Source: Yoonia sp. F2084L
GTDB taxonomy: Bacteria; Pseudomonadota; Alphaproteobacteria; Rhodobacterales; Rhodobacteraceae
DNA length: 64,000 nt
Reading direction: 5' to 3'
Assembly: GCF_023015625.1 (NCBI RefSeq)
Contig: NZ_JALKAH010000002.1
Coordinates: 1-64,000, forward strand
Made by a program: the position numbers and the translations under genes. The notes under the pieces are model-generated. The model saw only the letters and a program-made list of their open reading frames with translations, ran no database searches and was not told where the DNA came from. This document shows positions 26,215 through 35,689 of the stretch, piece after piece. The first letter of the stretch is position 1. Each line of letters opens with the position of its first letter.

Positions 26215-26224
26215 ACGCTTCGCG

Positions 26225-27181
26225 TCAGCCCGCGATCATCTCGGACTGGCGCACAATCACTTCGGCTTGCTTGATCGACGCAATATCAACTAAGCGGCCC
26301 TTATAGACGGTCGCCCCTTCGCCGCGTGCCTTGGCGTCTTCCATGGCGGCAAGAATTTCGCGCGCCTCTGCGACGGCTTCCTCTGATGGTGTGAACACCT
26401 CATTTGCCAGCGCGATTTGCTTGGGGTGGATCGCCCATTTACCGACCATGCCCAATGTGGCTGACCGTTTCGCCTGCGCGCGGTAGCCTTCATCATCGCT
26501 GAAATCTCCGAAAGGCCCATCGACGGGCAGCACACCATGCGTGCGGCAGGCGGCAACGATGGCCGTCTGCGCCCAGTGCCAAGGGTCGGAATAGTGCCGC
26601 GTGTCGCCATGTAGCATGTAGTAGTTTTCCTGCGTGCCCCCGATGCCCGTCGTCTGCATACCCATGGATGCAGCAAAGTCAGCGGCACCCAGGCTCATCG
26701 CGGCCATGCGCGGGGAACTTGCGGCGATTTCCTCGACGTGGGCAATGCCGGCCGCAGATTCGATGATGACCTCAAAGCTGATGGGTTTTGTGCGGCCTTT
26801 GGCGGTTTCAATCGCTGTGACCAGCGCATCAACGGCATAGACATCCGCCGCGCAGCCCACCTTTGGGATCATAATCTGGTCAATCCGGTCGCCTGTCTGT
26901 TCCAGCACCTCGACGACGTCTTTGTACCAATATGGCGTGTCCAACCCGTTGATCCGTACCGAGAGGTATTTGCTGTTCCAATCCACCTCGTTGATCGCCT
27001 GAATGACATTGGCGCGCGCGGTGTCTTTGTCGGTAGGTGATACGCTGTCTTCCAAATCAAGGTTGATCACATCTGCCGCACTCGCTGCCATTTTCTCAAA
27101 CAGCTTGGTGTTTGAGCCGGGACCAAACAGCTGGCAACGGTTCGGACGGGCAGGGGCTGTGGGTTGCAGACGGAATGACAT
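26225..27181 (-). CDS. mcl1: L-malyl-CoA/beta-methylmalyl-CoA lyase
   Basis: 318 residues of the HpcH/HpaI-citrate lyase TIM-barrel family. Seen are the start segment LFGPGSNTKLFEKMAASAAD, the metal and acyl-CoA site NLDLEDSVSP, the second metal ligand region FEVIIESAAGI, and the C-terminal WAIHPKQIALANEVF lid. The overall sequence closely follows the Rhodobacter Mcl1 type, which splits malyl-CoA and beta-methylmalyl-CoA into glyoxylate and acetyl- or propionyl-CoA in the ethylmalonyl-CoA pathway. The neighbouring thiolase would fit the same route. It is a single gene. Confidence 0.88.
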   Translation of the reverse strand: MSFRLQPTAPARPNRCQLFGPGSNTKLFEKMAASAADVINLDLEDSVSPTDKDTARANVIQAINEVDWNSKYLSVRINGLDTPYWYKDVVEVLEQTGDRIDQIMIPKVGCAADVYAVDALVTAIETAKGRTKPISFEVIIESAAGIAHVEEIAASSPRMAAMSLGAADFAASMGMQTTGIGGTQENYYMLHGDTRHYSDPWHWAQTAIVAACRTHGVLPVDGPFGDFSDDEGYRAQAKRSATLGMVGKWAIHPKQIALANEVFTPSEEAVAEAREILAAMEDAKARGEGATVYKGRLVDIASIKQAEVIVRQSEMIAG

Positions 27182-27320
27182 CGGTGATCCTCGGCGTATT
27201 TTAATTACGTGACGGTTGTTTGTGTCGGTATATTATTGCGCCAAACCTCACAAGGTGAATATGCAGCCGCAGCAAAGAAATGCTGCGACGCAAAATTTCC
27301 GCGAAAATTTTTGACGCTCA

Positions 27321-27344
27321 GAAGGAAATTCCAGAATTTCCTTC
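27321..27344 (-). terminator. Hairpin downstream of the aminotransferase gene
   Basis: GAAGGAAATT-CCAG-AATTTCCTTC is a perfect 10-bp stem with a 4-base loop, 9 bases past the aminotransferase stop. A second AT-rich hairpin lies at about 27293-27308. There is no clean T-run on the minus strand, so termination strength is uncertain. The rest of the 170-base gap holds no gene. Confidence 0.6.
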
Positions 27345-27352
27345 GCCCGTCG

Positions 27353-28537
27353 CTAAACGCCAGCCTCGACGATGGCCTTGGCCAACATAGGCACCGTCTG
27401 CGCGTTCAATCCGGCGATATTCATGCGGCTGTCGCCCACCATGTAAATCCCATGATCCGCGCGCAGCTTTTCAACCATCTCTGGCGTTGTGCCCAACCGG
27501 CTGAACATGCCCCGATGGTGCGCCAGAAAATCAAACCGGTCGCTGTTTGTCAGACGCTTGAGTTCATCAGCCAGTTGCTGGCGCAGGTCCAACATGCCGT
27601 TGCGGGTTTCTTCCAACTCGGCTTCCCAATCGGCGCGCAATTCCGGGTCTTGCAGTATCGTCGTGACGACCCGCGCGCCGTGATCTGGCGGGAAGGAATA
27701 GTTCTGGCGGTTCAGGAAGGCGAGGTTTTGCTGGGTCAGCGCCTGCTGGTCGGCGTCCTTGCAGACGGCCATCAGGATGCCTGTCCGCTCGCGGTAGATA
27801 CCAAAGTTCTTCGAACAACTGGCCGCGATCAGGCAGTTTTCAAAACTGCTGGCGATCTGGCGCGTCGCTTTGGCATCGTCTGCCAATCCATCGCCGAAGC
27901 CTTGGTAAGCGATGTCGATGAACGGCACAGCACCTTTGGTCCGCATAAGGCCGATTACATGTTCCATCTGACCGTAGGTCAGGTTCGCACCTGTCGGGTT
28001 GTGGCAACAGCCATGCAGCAAGACGACATCACCGGGTGCCACTTTGTCCAGATCAGCAACCATACCTTCGAAATCGACACCGCGTGTTTCGCTATCAAAA
28101 TAGCGATACTCGGCCATTTTCATCCCAAGGTATTTGATGATCGACGGATGGTTTGGCCATGTGGGGTTCGATAGCCAAACGGTCGCTTTCGGGGCCGCAA
28201 TGCGGATCAATTCAAGCGCTTGGCGAATGGCACCTGTACCGCCCGGTGTGGCAACAGCGGCGACACGTTCGTTCAGAACACTGTCGCCAAGCACGAGGTC
28301 CTTCATCACAGCACTAAACGCCGGATCACCTGCCAGCCCGGTATAGGCCTTGGTGGACTGGTCCGCCAGAATGCGCCGCTCCGCCTCTTTCACGGCCCGC
28401 ATGACGGGCGTGTTGCCGGTTGCGTCTTTATAAACGCCTACACCCAGATCGACCTTGTCGGCGCGTGGGTCGGCTTTGAATTTGGCGACGAGGGCCAAGA
28501 TTTTGTCAGCGGGTTGCGCGGTCAGATTTTCCAGCAT
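27353..28537 (-). CDS. Aromatic/aspartate aminotransferase (class I)
   Basis: 394 residues of the fold-type I, AspC/TyrB-like family. Markers are KVDLGVGVYKDATGNTPVM near the start, LHGCCHNPTGANLT, PFIDIAYQGFGDGL and the PLP lysine in AASCSKNFGIYRERTG. The final region has the MFSRLGT and IYMVGDSRMNIAGL segments typical of TyrB. It transfers amino groups between aspartate or aromatic amino acids and 2-oxoglutarate. The sulfurtransferase gene lies 3 bases upstream, so the two are co-transcribed. Confidence 0.93.
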   Translation of the reverse strand: MLENLTAQPADKILALVAKFKADPRADKVDLGVGVYKDATGNTPVMRAVKEAERRILADQSTKAYTGLAGDPAFSAVMKDLVLGDSVLNERVAAVATPGGTGAIRQALELIRIAAPKATVWLSNPTWPNHPSIIKYLGMKMAEYRYFDSETRGVDFEGMVADLDKVAPGDVVLLHGCCHNPTGANLTYGQMEHVIGLMRTKGAVPFIDIAYQGFGDGLADDAKATRQIASSFENCLIAASCSKNFGIYRERTGILMAVCKDADQQALTQQNLAFLNRQNYSFPPDHGARVVTTILQDPELRADWEAELEETRNGMLDLRQQLADELKRLTNSDRFDFLAHHRGMFSRLGTTPEMVEKLRADHGIYMVGDSRMNIAGLNAQTVPMLAKAIVEAGV

Positions 28538-28540
28538 GAG

Positions 28541-29404
28541 TTAGGCTCCGGTGGCGATTGGAAGGTCGGCGTACATGCCCCATTCGGACCATGACCCGTC
28601 ATATAGCGCATGATCGGTTTTGCCGATCCGTTCAAGGGCAAGTGAAAGGATCGCGGCGGTCACACCCGACCCGCAGGTCGTGATGGCAGGCTTATGCAGA
28701 TCAATGCCTGCATCCTGAAAGACCGTGCGCAGTGCATTGGGCGCTTTCATGGTTCCATTCGCATTCAAAAGGTCCTTGTAATAGACATTCTGCGATCCCG
28801 GAATATGCCCCGACCGCATGCCCTCACGGGGCTCAGGCTCATCGCCCCGAAAGCGACCCGGCGCGCGGGCATCAATGATGCTGTGATCGCCCAGTTTCGC
28901 CGCACGAGCGACGTCAGTGACATCGCGCATCCGGTGGGGTTCCATTTTCACCGTCATATGGCGGTCACGGATCGTAGGCGGTGTCGTCGTGGTCTTGTGC
29001 CCGTCGGCCAGCCATTTTGGCAACCCGCCGTCCAGGACCGCGATATTGTGCTGGCCCATCAGGCGAAACAGCCACCACACGCGGGCAGCGGAGAACAACC
29101 CTGCCCCGTCATAGACAACAACCTGATGGCCATCGCCTACGCCCATCGCGCGCATTCGCGACATGAATTTTTCAACTGGGGGCGCCATGTGCGGCAGTTC
29201 AGACCGGCCGTCGCTGATCTCATCAATGTCAAAGAAACGTGCGCCGGGGATGTGGCCTGCGGCGTACTCCGCTTTGGCATCGCGTCCGCTGTCGGGCAGA
29301 TACCAAGAGGCATCAAAAATCCGCAGATCAGGGTCTTTGAGGTGAGTTGCCAACCAATCGGTGCTGACAAGCGTCCTGGGATCGTCAGATGTAGATGTGG
29401 TCAT
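28541..29404 (-). CDS. sseA: 3-mercaptopyruvate sulfurtransferase (two rhodanese domains)
   Basis: 287 residues. Two rhodanese domains: an inactive N-terminal one (LVSTDWLATHLKDPDLRIFD) and a catalytic C-terminal one with Cys244 in CGSGVTA, the CGSGV-type loop that marks mercaptopyruvate rather than thiosulfate specificity. It moves sulfur from 3-mercaptopyruvate to thiol acceptors. It is the first gene of the operon with the aminotransferase, which could supply mercaptopyruvate from cysteine, a sensible pair. Start chosen at 29404; codons upstream are not family-like. Confidence 0.92.
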   Translation of the reverse strand: MTTSTSDDPRTLVSTDWLATHLKDPDLRIFDASWYLPDSGRDAKAEYAAGHIPGARFFDIDEISDGRSELPHMAPPVEKFMSRMRAMGVGDGHQVVVYDGAGLFSAARVWWLFRLMGQHNIAVLDGGLPKWLADGHKTTTTPPTIRDRHMTVKMEPHRMRDVTDVARAAKLGDHSIIDARAPGRFRGDEPEPREGMRSGHIPGSQNVYYKDLLNANGTMKAPNALRTVFQDAGIDLHKPAITTCGSGVTAAILSLALERIGKTDHALYDGSWSEWGMYADLPIATGA

Positions 29405-29571
29405 GCGCACTCCGGTTCGCAGTTTGCTGATATCGCGTAGCGCGTAGAGCGTTGCATGACAAGAGTTTGGAGCCAATTCCGGGCGTTTGGGGGGTTACCC
29501 ATGGGTTACCTTTGCTAAAGTTTTAAATAAAGAAACTGCCCGACTGCATCGCACGCAAGACAAACCTATTC

Positions 29572-30045
29572 TTAATCCCCATGCCGCAACAGCCGCTGCT
29601 TTTGACGGCCCCAGTCACGCTTGGCTTCGGTCTGGCGTTTGTCGTGGTTTTTCTTACCCTTGGCCGTTGCTATTTTTAGTTTCACCAATCCGCGATCGTT
29701 GAAATACATCACCAGTGGCACCAGCGTCATGCCTTCGCGTTTCGTGGCGTTCCACAGCCGGGCCAGTTCACGATTCTTGACCAAAAGCTTGCGCTTGCGC
29801 CGTTCCTCATGGGTAAACATAGCGCGGTCATAAGGGGCGATGTAGGCGTTGGTCAGCCATAACTCACCATCATCAACGGACGCATAGCTGTCAGCAATGT
29901 TCGACTGCCCGGTGCGCAAGGACTTGACCTCGGACCCGGTCAGGATAATCCCGACTTCCAGATCATCTTCGATGGCATAGTCGTAGCGGGCACGCCGGTT
30001 CTCGGCGATGACTTTGTAGTTTTTGTTTTCCGGTTTCTTGGCCAT
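29572..30045 (-). CDS. smpB: SsrA-binding protein
   Basis: 157 residues, normal length. The OB-fold core with [30 protein letters not shown] and NAYIAPYD, and the basic C-terminal tail with [15 protein letters not shown], are diagnostic. SmpB binds tmRNA and delivers it to stalled ribosomes. The tmRNA gene itself is not in this window. Dap-type genes that often neighbour smpB in relatives are found about 2 kb to the right (dapA). Confidence 0.97.
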   Translation of the reverse strand: MAKKPENKNYKVIAENRRARYDYAIEDDLEVGIILTGSEVKSLRTGQSNIADSYASVDDGELWLTNAYIAPYDRAMFTHEERRKRKLLVKNRELARLWNATKREGMTLVPLVMYFNDRGLVKLKIATAKGKKNHDKRQTEAKRDWGRQKQRLLRHGD

Positions 30046-30120
30046 AGTTGGGATCAGATAGGGGATGCAGGTCTGACGCACAAGATGTGCCAGATACGCA
30101 ACCGCATGGAGAGACATGGG

Positions 30121-30564
30121 ATGTTTGTGCAAATCGCACTTGGAACACTGCTGATGCTGTTTTCAATTCTGATCGCAGGCATCAGTTTTTGGTTCATGGA
30201 AACGTGGCTGTTGAAGTACCGCCCGTGGCTGACCCGCGCGCCGCATCGCCCGAAACTGATCCTTGTGCTGTGTATCGCGGCGATTTGGATCATGGCGCAG
30301 ATGACGGCGGGTGTTTGGGCCTGGGCGCTGACCATGATGGCGCTTGGAGTTTTTGATACGTTGGAATTGTCGGTTTACTTCTCACTTGTCGCCTTTACGA
30401 CCTTGGGTTTCGGCGATGTGCTATTGCCGGTTGAATGGCGGCTGCTGGGTGGCATGGCCGCTGCCAACGGGCTTTTGAACATCGGTCTGGTGACTGCGCT
30501 CTTGGTTGAGGCATTGCGTCAGGTGCGTTTACAGCAGTTGCAAATGACAAAGGCCGACAGTTGA
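30121..30564 (+). CDS. Two-transmembrane ion channel protein
   Basis: 147 residues. It has an N-terminal helix ([18 protein letters not shown]), a second hydrophobic segment, and the pore loop TTLGFGD at about residues 103-109, a variant of the K+ selectivity filter TVGYGD, followed by the final membrane helix. There is no cytoplasmic regulatory domain, so it is the minimal pore unit. The ATG at 30121 is preferred. Its TGA overlaps the TTG start of the next gene, so the two are co-translated. Confidence 0.82.
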   Translation: MFVQIALGTLLMLFSILIAGISFWFMETWLLKYRPWLTRAPHRPKLILVLCIAAIWIMAQMTAGVWAWALTMMALGVFDTLELSVYFSLVAFTTLGFGDVLLPVEWRLLGGMAAANGLLNIGLVTALLVEALRQVRLQQLQMTKADS

Positions 30565-31748
30565 GCGTTCCGGTTCTTTCCAACAAGACGGCGCGTCATG
30601 TTTTTCTGGAAAAACATGGCCTCTCCGAACGCCCTTCGGGGTCTGGAAAAGGCGCTGATCTGAAAGGTATCATCGACGATCTGGGCTTTGTGCAGCTTGA
30701 CAGCGTGAATACCTTCGCGCGTGCGCATGATCTGATCCTGTGGTCACGGCGGCAGCAATTTCGCCCCAAGGCGTTGCAGCATCTGCTGCACCGGGACCGA
30801 CAAGTTTTCGAACACTGGACCCATGATGCGGCCACCATCCCGATGGAAAGCTTTGCCCATTGGCGCTTGCGATTTTCCCGCGATGCGGTGCGAATGGAGG
30901 AACGTTGGAAAGAGTGGCGCAGGGGTGATTTCACCGCCAAGATTGACGCCGTGCTGCGGCAGATTTCAGATCAGGGCTGTTGCACCTCTGGTCAGGTCGG
31001 CACGGATGAAAGCCGCGGGTCGGGTGGCTGGTGGGACTGGCATCCGTCCAAGACCGCGCTGGAATATCTGTGGCGGTCAGGTCAGGTGTCCGTTCTGCGC
31101 CGCGATCGTTTTACCAAGGTTTATGACCTGACCGAACGTGTGATCCCGGCAGAACATCTGAACCGACGTCACCATATTGAGGAAACGATTGAGTGGTGTT
31201 GTGCGGGTGCGCTGGATCGTCTTGGCTTTGCCACCAGCGGTGAACTGGCCGCTTTCTGGGATCACGTCACGCCTGCCGAGGCAAAGGCATGGTGTGCCGC
31301 CGCCTTGGCAGACAGGCGGGTGATTGAGATTGATGTCGAAGGTGTGGACGGCAAGCTGCGCCGCTCTTTCGCTTGGCCGGATATTCTGGATGAGACGATA
31401 TCACCACCGGTCCCAAGAGTTCGCATCCTGTCGCCATTCGATCCCGCCTTGCGGGACCGCAAGCGGGCCGAGCGCTTGTTCGGGTTTCACTATCGGATCG
31501 AGATTTTCGTCCCCGCGCCCAAGCGCAAATACGGCTACTACGTTTTTCCGGTGATGGAAGGCGACCGCGTGATCGGGCGCATTGACATGAAACGCGAGGA
31601 CGGTGTTCTGGCCGTGCGTGCATTCTGGCCTGAAGACGGCGTGCGGATGGGGGCAGGTCGCCGAAAGGCGCTGCACACCGAATTGGAGCGCGCTGCTGCC
31701 TTTGGGGGCTGCGATGCGTTGGAATTCGCCGATGGTTGGATCAGGTAA
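30561..31748 (+). CDS. YcaQ-family DNA interstrand crosslink repair glycosylase
   Basis: 395 residues starting with TTG within the channel gene stop. It belongs to the HTH_42/YcaQ family: an N-terminal winged-helix with QLDSVNTFARAHDLILWSR, which carries the QxD catalytic motif, then HWTHDAATIPMESF and the C-terminal FGFHYRIEIFVPAPKRKYGY. E. coli YcaQ removes alkylated bases and unhooks nitrogen-mustard crosslinks. Coupling to an ion channel is unusual and probably not functional. A perfect palindromic terminator follows. Confidence 0.9.
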   Translation: MSVPVLSNKTARHVFLEKHGLSERPSGSGKGADLKGIIDDLGFVQLDSVNTFARAHDLILWSRRQQFRPKALQHLLHRDRQVFEHWTHDAATIPMESFAHWRLRFSRDAVRMEERWKEWRRGDFTAKIDAVLRQISDQGCCTSGQVGTDESRGSGGWWDWHPSKTALEYLWRSGQVSVLRRDRFTKVYDLTERVIPAEHLNRRHHIEETIEWCCAGALDRLGFATSGELAAFWDHVTPAEAKAWCAAALADRRVIEIDVEGVDGKLRRSFAWPDILDETISPPVPRVRILSPFDPALRDRKRAERLFGFHYRIEIFVPAPKRKYGYYVFPVMEGDRVIGRIDMKREDGVLAVRAFWPEDGVRMGAGRRKALHTELERAAAFGGCDALEFADGWIR

Positions 31749-31770
31749 GGTGGGTTTAAACCCACCTTAC
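31745..31770. terminator. Bidirectional terminator between YcaQ-family gene and dapA
   Basis: GTAAGGTGGGTTT-AAACCCACCTTAC is a perfect 26-base palindrome that begins at the YcaQ gene's stop codon and ends one base before the dapA stop. It serves both convergent genes. Confidence 0.8.
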
Positions 31771-31771
31771 A

Positions 31772-32644
31772 TCAGTTCAACAGTCCCGCATGCACCATCG
31801 CGGCGCGCAGTTTTTCCTTTGTTGCATCGGTCAGGCCGATCAGTGGCGACCGCACCTCGTCGCTACAAAGTCCCAGCAAAGACATCCCATATTTTGCACC
31901 GACCAAACCGGGCTCTGTAAACACGGCTTCATGCAGTGGCATCAGCCGGTCAAGCTGCGTCAGCGCCTTGGCATAGTCGCCAGCAAGCGTGCTGGCCTGA
32001 AATTCTGCGATCAGCTTTGGCGCGATATTGGCAGTGACCGAAATGCAGCCCACGCCGCCGTGGGCGTTGAACCCAAGCGCAGTCGCATCCTCGCCGGAAA
32101 GCTGCACGAAATCAGGACCGCAGCGCATCCGCGTCGCGGGCACGCGTGATAGATCGGCTGTGGCGTCTTTGACGCCGATGATCATCTCATGCTTGGCCAA
32201 TTCCGCCATTGTGTCGGGCGTCATATCCACAACAGACCGAGGCGGAATGTTGTAAATGACAATTGGCAGGCCGCAGTCCGCTGCGGCTGTGAAATGTGCA
32301 ATCAAGCCGCGCTGGGTCGGCTTGTTGTAGTAAGGCGTCACGACAAGTGCTGCATCGGCGCCCGCTTTTTTGGCCGCTTTCACCAGACGCACGGTTTCTG
32401 CGGTATTGTTGGACCCTGCGCCAGCGATCACGGGGATACGCCCCGCCGCTTCTGTGACAACCGTTTCAACCACCAGATCATGTTCGGCATGGGTCAGCGT
32501 TGGGCTTTCGCCCGTCGTCCCGACAGGCACAAGCCCGTTGCTGCCTTGCTCCACATGAAAGTCCACAAGTTTTTTCAGCGCGTCCACGTCAACTTGGCCG
32601 TTCGCAAACGGCGTGACGAGGGCGGGGAGTGATCCCTTGAACAT
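31772..32644 (-). CDS. dapA: 4-hydroxy-tetrahydrodipicolinate synthase
   Basis: 290 residues of the TIM-barrel DHDPS/NAL family. Early [11 protein letters not shown] is the substrate loop. Tyr133 in VIYNIPPRS and the Schiff-base Lys in [12 protein letters not shown] (about residue 161) are catalytic, and [13 protein letters not shown] follows. It condenses pyruvate with aspartate semialdehyde in lysine and diaminopimelate synthesis. It is divergent from the lytic transglycosylase gene, with a 175-base shared promoter region. Confidence 0.96.
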   Translation of the reverse strand: MFKGSLPALVTPFANGQVDVDALKKLVDFHVEQGSNGLVPVGTTGESPTLTHAEHDLVVETVVTEAAGRIPVIAGAGSNNTAETVRLVKAAKKAGADAALVVTPYYNKPTQRGLIAHFTAAADCGLPIVIYNIPPRSVVDMTPDTMAELAKHEMIIGVKDATADLSRVPATRMRCGPDFVQLSGEDATALGFNAHGGVGCISVTANIAPKLIAEFQASTLAGDYAKALTQLDRLMPLHEAVFTEPGLVGAKYGMSLLGLCSDEVRSPLIGLTDATKEKLRAAMVHAGLLN

Positions 32645-32819
32645 GGCACGCTTCCTTGTTGTTGATGGCCGTGATTGGCCGTGGGTAAAATCGCGCGGAC
32701 ACTAGGCGCAGTTCGCAAATCCTACAAGCCCCGCTTTTCTGCCGATTGCCGTGTTTGTGAGTTGTTATTGTCCTCCAACACGTTATTTTTCGCACCTAGA
32801 CCAGCAAAACGGTGGGCCG

Positions 32820-34826
32820 ATGCGACTTCTGATCTGGGTGATGATGACGATTGGCGCGGCCGGGGTGGCGTCGGCACAATCAGTGCATCCCAAAAGCGTC
32901 GCAGCCCTTGATGCCATCCAAAGCGGCTGGGACGTGGCCTATCAGATCGCCGAAGACGCTGACCCGGTGACCGCAGATTTGCTGACATGGTTGCGGTTGC
33001 GCGATGGCACTGGGACATTTGCTGAATTCAGGGATTTTCTAACCCGCCGCGCGGATTGGCCTGGGCAAAGCATTATCCGCGCGCAAGCCGAGCGCGCGAT
33101 TGTGCGGGGCGAAAACGCTGAGGCGATCATCGCATGGTTTGAAGATGCTGCACCGCGCACAGGTAAAGGGGCAATCGCCTTGGCACGCGCTCATATTGCA
33201 TTGGACCAAGCCGATGAGGGCCGCGATGTGTTGCGCGACGCGTGGATCGGTTTGCGTTTAAGCGATGATGGGCAAAAGGCCATGTATGACGCTTTTGGTC
33301 CGCAACTTGAGCCATTCCATGCCGCAAGAACTGATGCCCTCTTATGGCGTGGCCGTGCAGAGGATGCGGCCCGGATGCTTCCCTTGATGGAGGAAGACGC
33401 ACGCGCCCTTGCTGCTGCACGGATCGGGTACATCACACGGGCAAGTGGCCTGCCTGCATTGATGCGAGCGGTGCCAAGGGAACTGCGTGAAGACGCCGGT
33501 TTGGCCTATGCGCGTTATTCCTGGCTTGCGGCAAGGGGCGAACGAACCAAGGCGGTTGAAATGCTGTTGGACCGCTCAACAAGCCGTGCGGCGCTGGGCG
33601 AGCCGCTTCGCTGGTCTGGTTGGCGCCGGGTGCTTGCACGCTGGGAGATGCGCGAGGGAAGGGCCGAACAAGCGTACACACTGGCGTCGCGTCACTACCT
33701 TTCCGAGGGTGCACCCTACGCCGATCTGGAATGGCTGTCTGGCTATATCGCGCTGACATATCTGGGCGATCCTGCACAGGCCTTGACCCATTTTGAAAAT
33801 GGGCTGCGCGCGTCTAGTAGTCCGATTTCGCTGGGCCGCATGCAGTATTGGATTGGGCGGGCGCACGAGGTGAAGGGCAATGTGGATGCTGCCGCAACTG
33901 CCTTTGGTGAGGCCGCCGCACATCAGACCAGTTTTTACGGGTTGCTTGCCTCAGAAAAGGTGGGGCGACCGCTGCGAGCGGCACTCGCCGGGAGCGAAGT
34001 TATCTGGGAAGATGCATCCGTGTTTGAGGACGACGCCGTCAAGGCGGCGATGGTCCTGCTCGCAGGCGGCGAACGCGGTGCTGCGGTGACGTTTTTTGCC
34101 CATCTGGGACGCACGCTCGATACCGAAGAACTGGCACAGGTCGGTGCCTATCTGTCGGATATAGACGAGCAGTATTATGCTCTTTTGCTGGGGAAATCTG
34201 CGGTACGTGCAGGCCAGCTTGTACCGAACATCTACTTTCCCGTGCATGATCTGGCCGAAATGGACCTGCCTGCCGACCCTGCGCTGTCGCTGTCCATCGC
34301 GCGACGCGAAAGTGAATTCAACATCGGCATTGGCAGTCCTGTGGGTGCGCTGGGCCTGATGCAATTGATGCCTGCCACCGCGCAAGAGGTCGCAGGTAAC
34401 CTTGGCCTGCCTTATGCGCGGGGACGGCTGACCAACGATTGGCGCTATAATGCGACGCTTGGCGCCAACTATCTGGCCTATCTGGAGGATGAGTTTGGTC
34501 GCAGCCCGGTGATGATAGCCGCAGGCTATAATGCGGGCCCAAGCCGACCCAAGCGCTGGATGGACGAACGCGGTGATCCGCGTCTGCTGGAAATGGATGT
34601 TGTAGATTGGATCGAGCATATTCCGTTTCGTGAGACCCGAAACTATGTGATGCGGGTGACCGAGAGTATCCCGGTTTATCAGGCACGTTTGACAGGAGAT
34701 ACCGGCCCGGTACGGTTTACCGAATTGCTGATCGGGTCAAAGCCACTGATCCGCCCCCGCGCGCGGCCCTTGCCGCAGGACGAAGCGGCAGTGACACCGG
34801 CGGTCAGGCCCATCGCCCGGCCCTAA
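32820..34826 (+). CDS. slt: Soluble lytic murein transglycosylase
   Basis: 668 residues. A signal peptide ends SAQ near residue 20. A long alpha-helical superhelix (U-shaped domain, TPR-like) fills about 400 residues, and a GH23 catalytic domain occupies the C-terminal 150. That domain has the catalytic Glu in ARRESEFNIG, then GALGLMQLMPATAQEVA and AAGYNAGPSRPKRW. It cleaves septal or side-wall peptidoglycan in the periplasm and yields anhydro-muropeptides. The ATG at 32820 is preferred over an in-frame codon 23 earlier that lacks a signal sequence. It is divergent from dapA, an arrangement common in this family of bacteria. Confidence 0.93.
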   Translation: MRLLIWVMMTIGAAGVASAQSVHPKSVAALDAIQSGWDVAYQIAEDADPVTADLLTWLRLRDGTGTFAEFRDFLTRRADWPGQSIIRAQAERAIVRGENAEAIIAWFEDAAPRTGKGAIALARAHIALDQADEGRDVLRDAWIGLRLSDDGQKAMYDAFGPQLEPFHAARTDALLWRGRAEDAARMLPLMEEDARALAAARIGYITRASGLPALMRAVPRELREDAGLAYARYSWLAARGERTKAVEMLLDRSTSRAALGEPLRWSGWRRVLARWEMREGRAEQAYTLASRHYLSEGAPYADLEWLSGYIALTYLGDPAQALTHFENGLRASSSPISLGRMQYWIGRAHEVKGNVDAAATAFGEAAAHQTSFYGLLASEKVGRPLRAALAGSEVIWEDASVFEDDAVKAAMVLLAGGERGAAVTFFAHLGRTLDTEELAQVGAYLSDIDEQYYALLLGKSAVRAGQLVPNIYFPVHDLAEMDLPADPALSLSIARRESEFNIGIGSPVGALGLMQLMPATAQEVAGNLGLPYARGRLTNDWRYNATLGANYLAYLEDEFGRSPVMIAAGYNAGPSRPKRWMDERGDPRLLEMDVVDWIEHIPFRETRNYVMRVTESIPVYQARLTGDTGPVRFTELLIGSKPLIRPRARPLPQDEAAVTPAVRPIARP

Positions 34827-35689
34827 CTTGTTTTCTTTTTGGCCCGCCATAGGGTGAACAATCCGGCACCCACGACAATGGCAGCTCCGATGGCAACGTT
34901 TGGCCTGAGCGTTTCACCCAGTAGCAGCAAACCGATGGCGCTGGCGAAAACCAGTTGCAGATAGGCGAAGGGTTGCACTTCGCTGGCCTCGGCCACCTCA
35001 TAGGTTTTGATCAGCAGCCAATGTCCGCCAGCGCCCGTGATGCAAAGGGCTGCCATCCACTGCCAATCGGTTGCGGTCATCGGCTCCCAAAACCAGACAC
35101 CGGCAAGCGTCATCACGACGGCGCCTGAAGTGCCGGTCCAGAAGAAGGACGTGGCGGTACTGTCCTTGCGCGCGGCATAGCGGGTCAGCAGGCCATAAAG
35201 CGCGAACATGAATGCGGACGCCAACGGGACTGCTGCGGCAGGGGCGAACACGGTGTAGCCGGGTTGCAAAATGACAAGCACCCCGATGAAGCCGATGCCA
35301 ATGGCGGCCCAGCGTCTCCAGCCGACCTGTTCGCCCAGAACCGGACCGGAAAGTGCGGCAATCAACAGCGGGTAACAGGCAAAAATCGCATGGCTTTCCA
35401 CAAGGCCAAGCAGGACGAAGGCGCTGACCATCACGCAGATTTCCAGCGCCAGCAGAACGCCGCGTGTGATTTGCACAATGGGTTGCTTGGTTGCCGCTGC
35501 TGCCTTGATAGACCCTGACTGGCGTGTGGCAATCGTGATGACGAAGGCTGCAAAGAACCAATAGCGGATCATGACGATCATGATCACATTGTAGTTCTCG
35601 GCCAGATGGCGCGATATGCCGTCCTGGACCGCGAAAACGAAGGTCGTGCAGATCATCAACAGGATGCCGAGGCGGGGGTTATTTTGCAT
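34823..35689 (-). CDS. DMT-superfamily (EamA) transporter
   Basis: 288 residues with ten hydrophobic helices in two EamA repeats; the second repeat starts near YAARKDSTATSFFWTG. The C terminus ends in a short basic tail (RAKKKTS). Members export amino acids or other metabolites; the substrate is unknown. The N terminus overlaps the mnmD 3' end by 11 bases, and its stop overlaps the slt end by 4 bases, so it is a tight co-transcript with mnmD. Confidence 0.88.
   Translation of the reverse strand: MQNNPRLGILLMICTTFVFAVQDGISRHLAENYNVIMIVMIRYWFFAAFVITIATRQSGSIKAAAATKQPIVQITRGVLLALEICVMVSAFVLLGLVESHAIFACYPLLIAALSGPVLGEQVGWRRWAAIGIGFIGVLVILQPGYTVFAPAAAVPLASAFMFALYGLLTRYAARKDSTATSFFWTGTSGAVVMTLAGVWFWEPMTATDWQWMAALCITGAGGHWLLIKTYEVAEASEVQPFAYLQLVFASAIGLLLLGETLRPNVAIGAAIVVGAGLFTLWRAKKKTS

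Noticed and set aside
32751-32819. 23-codon extension of the lytic transglycosylase
   Set aside because: It would bury the signal peptide, and the first ATG has no ribosome binding site.
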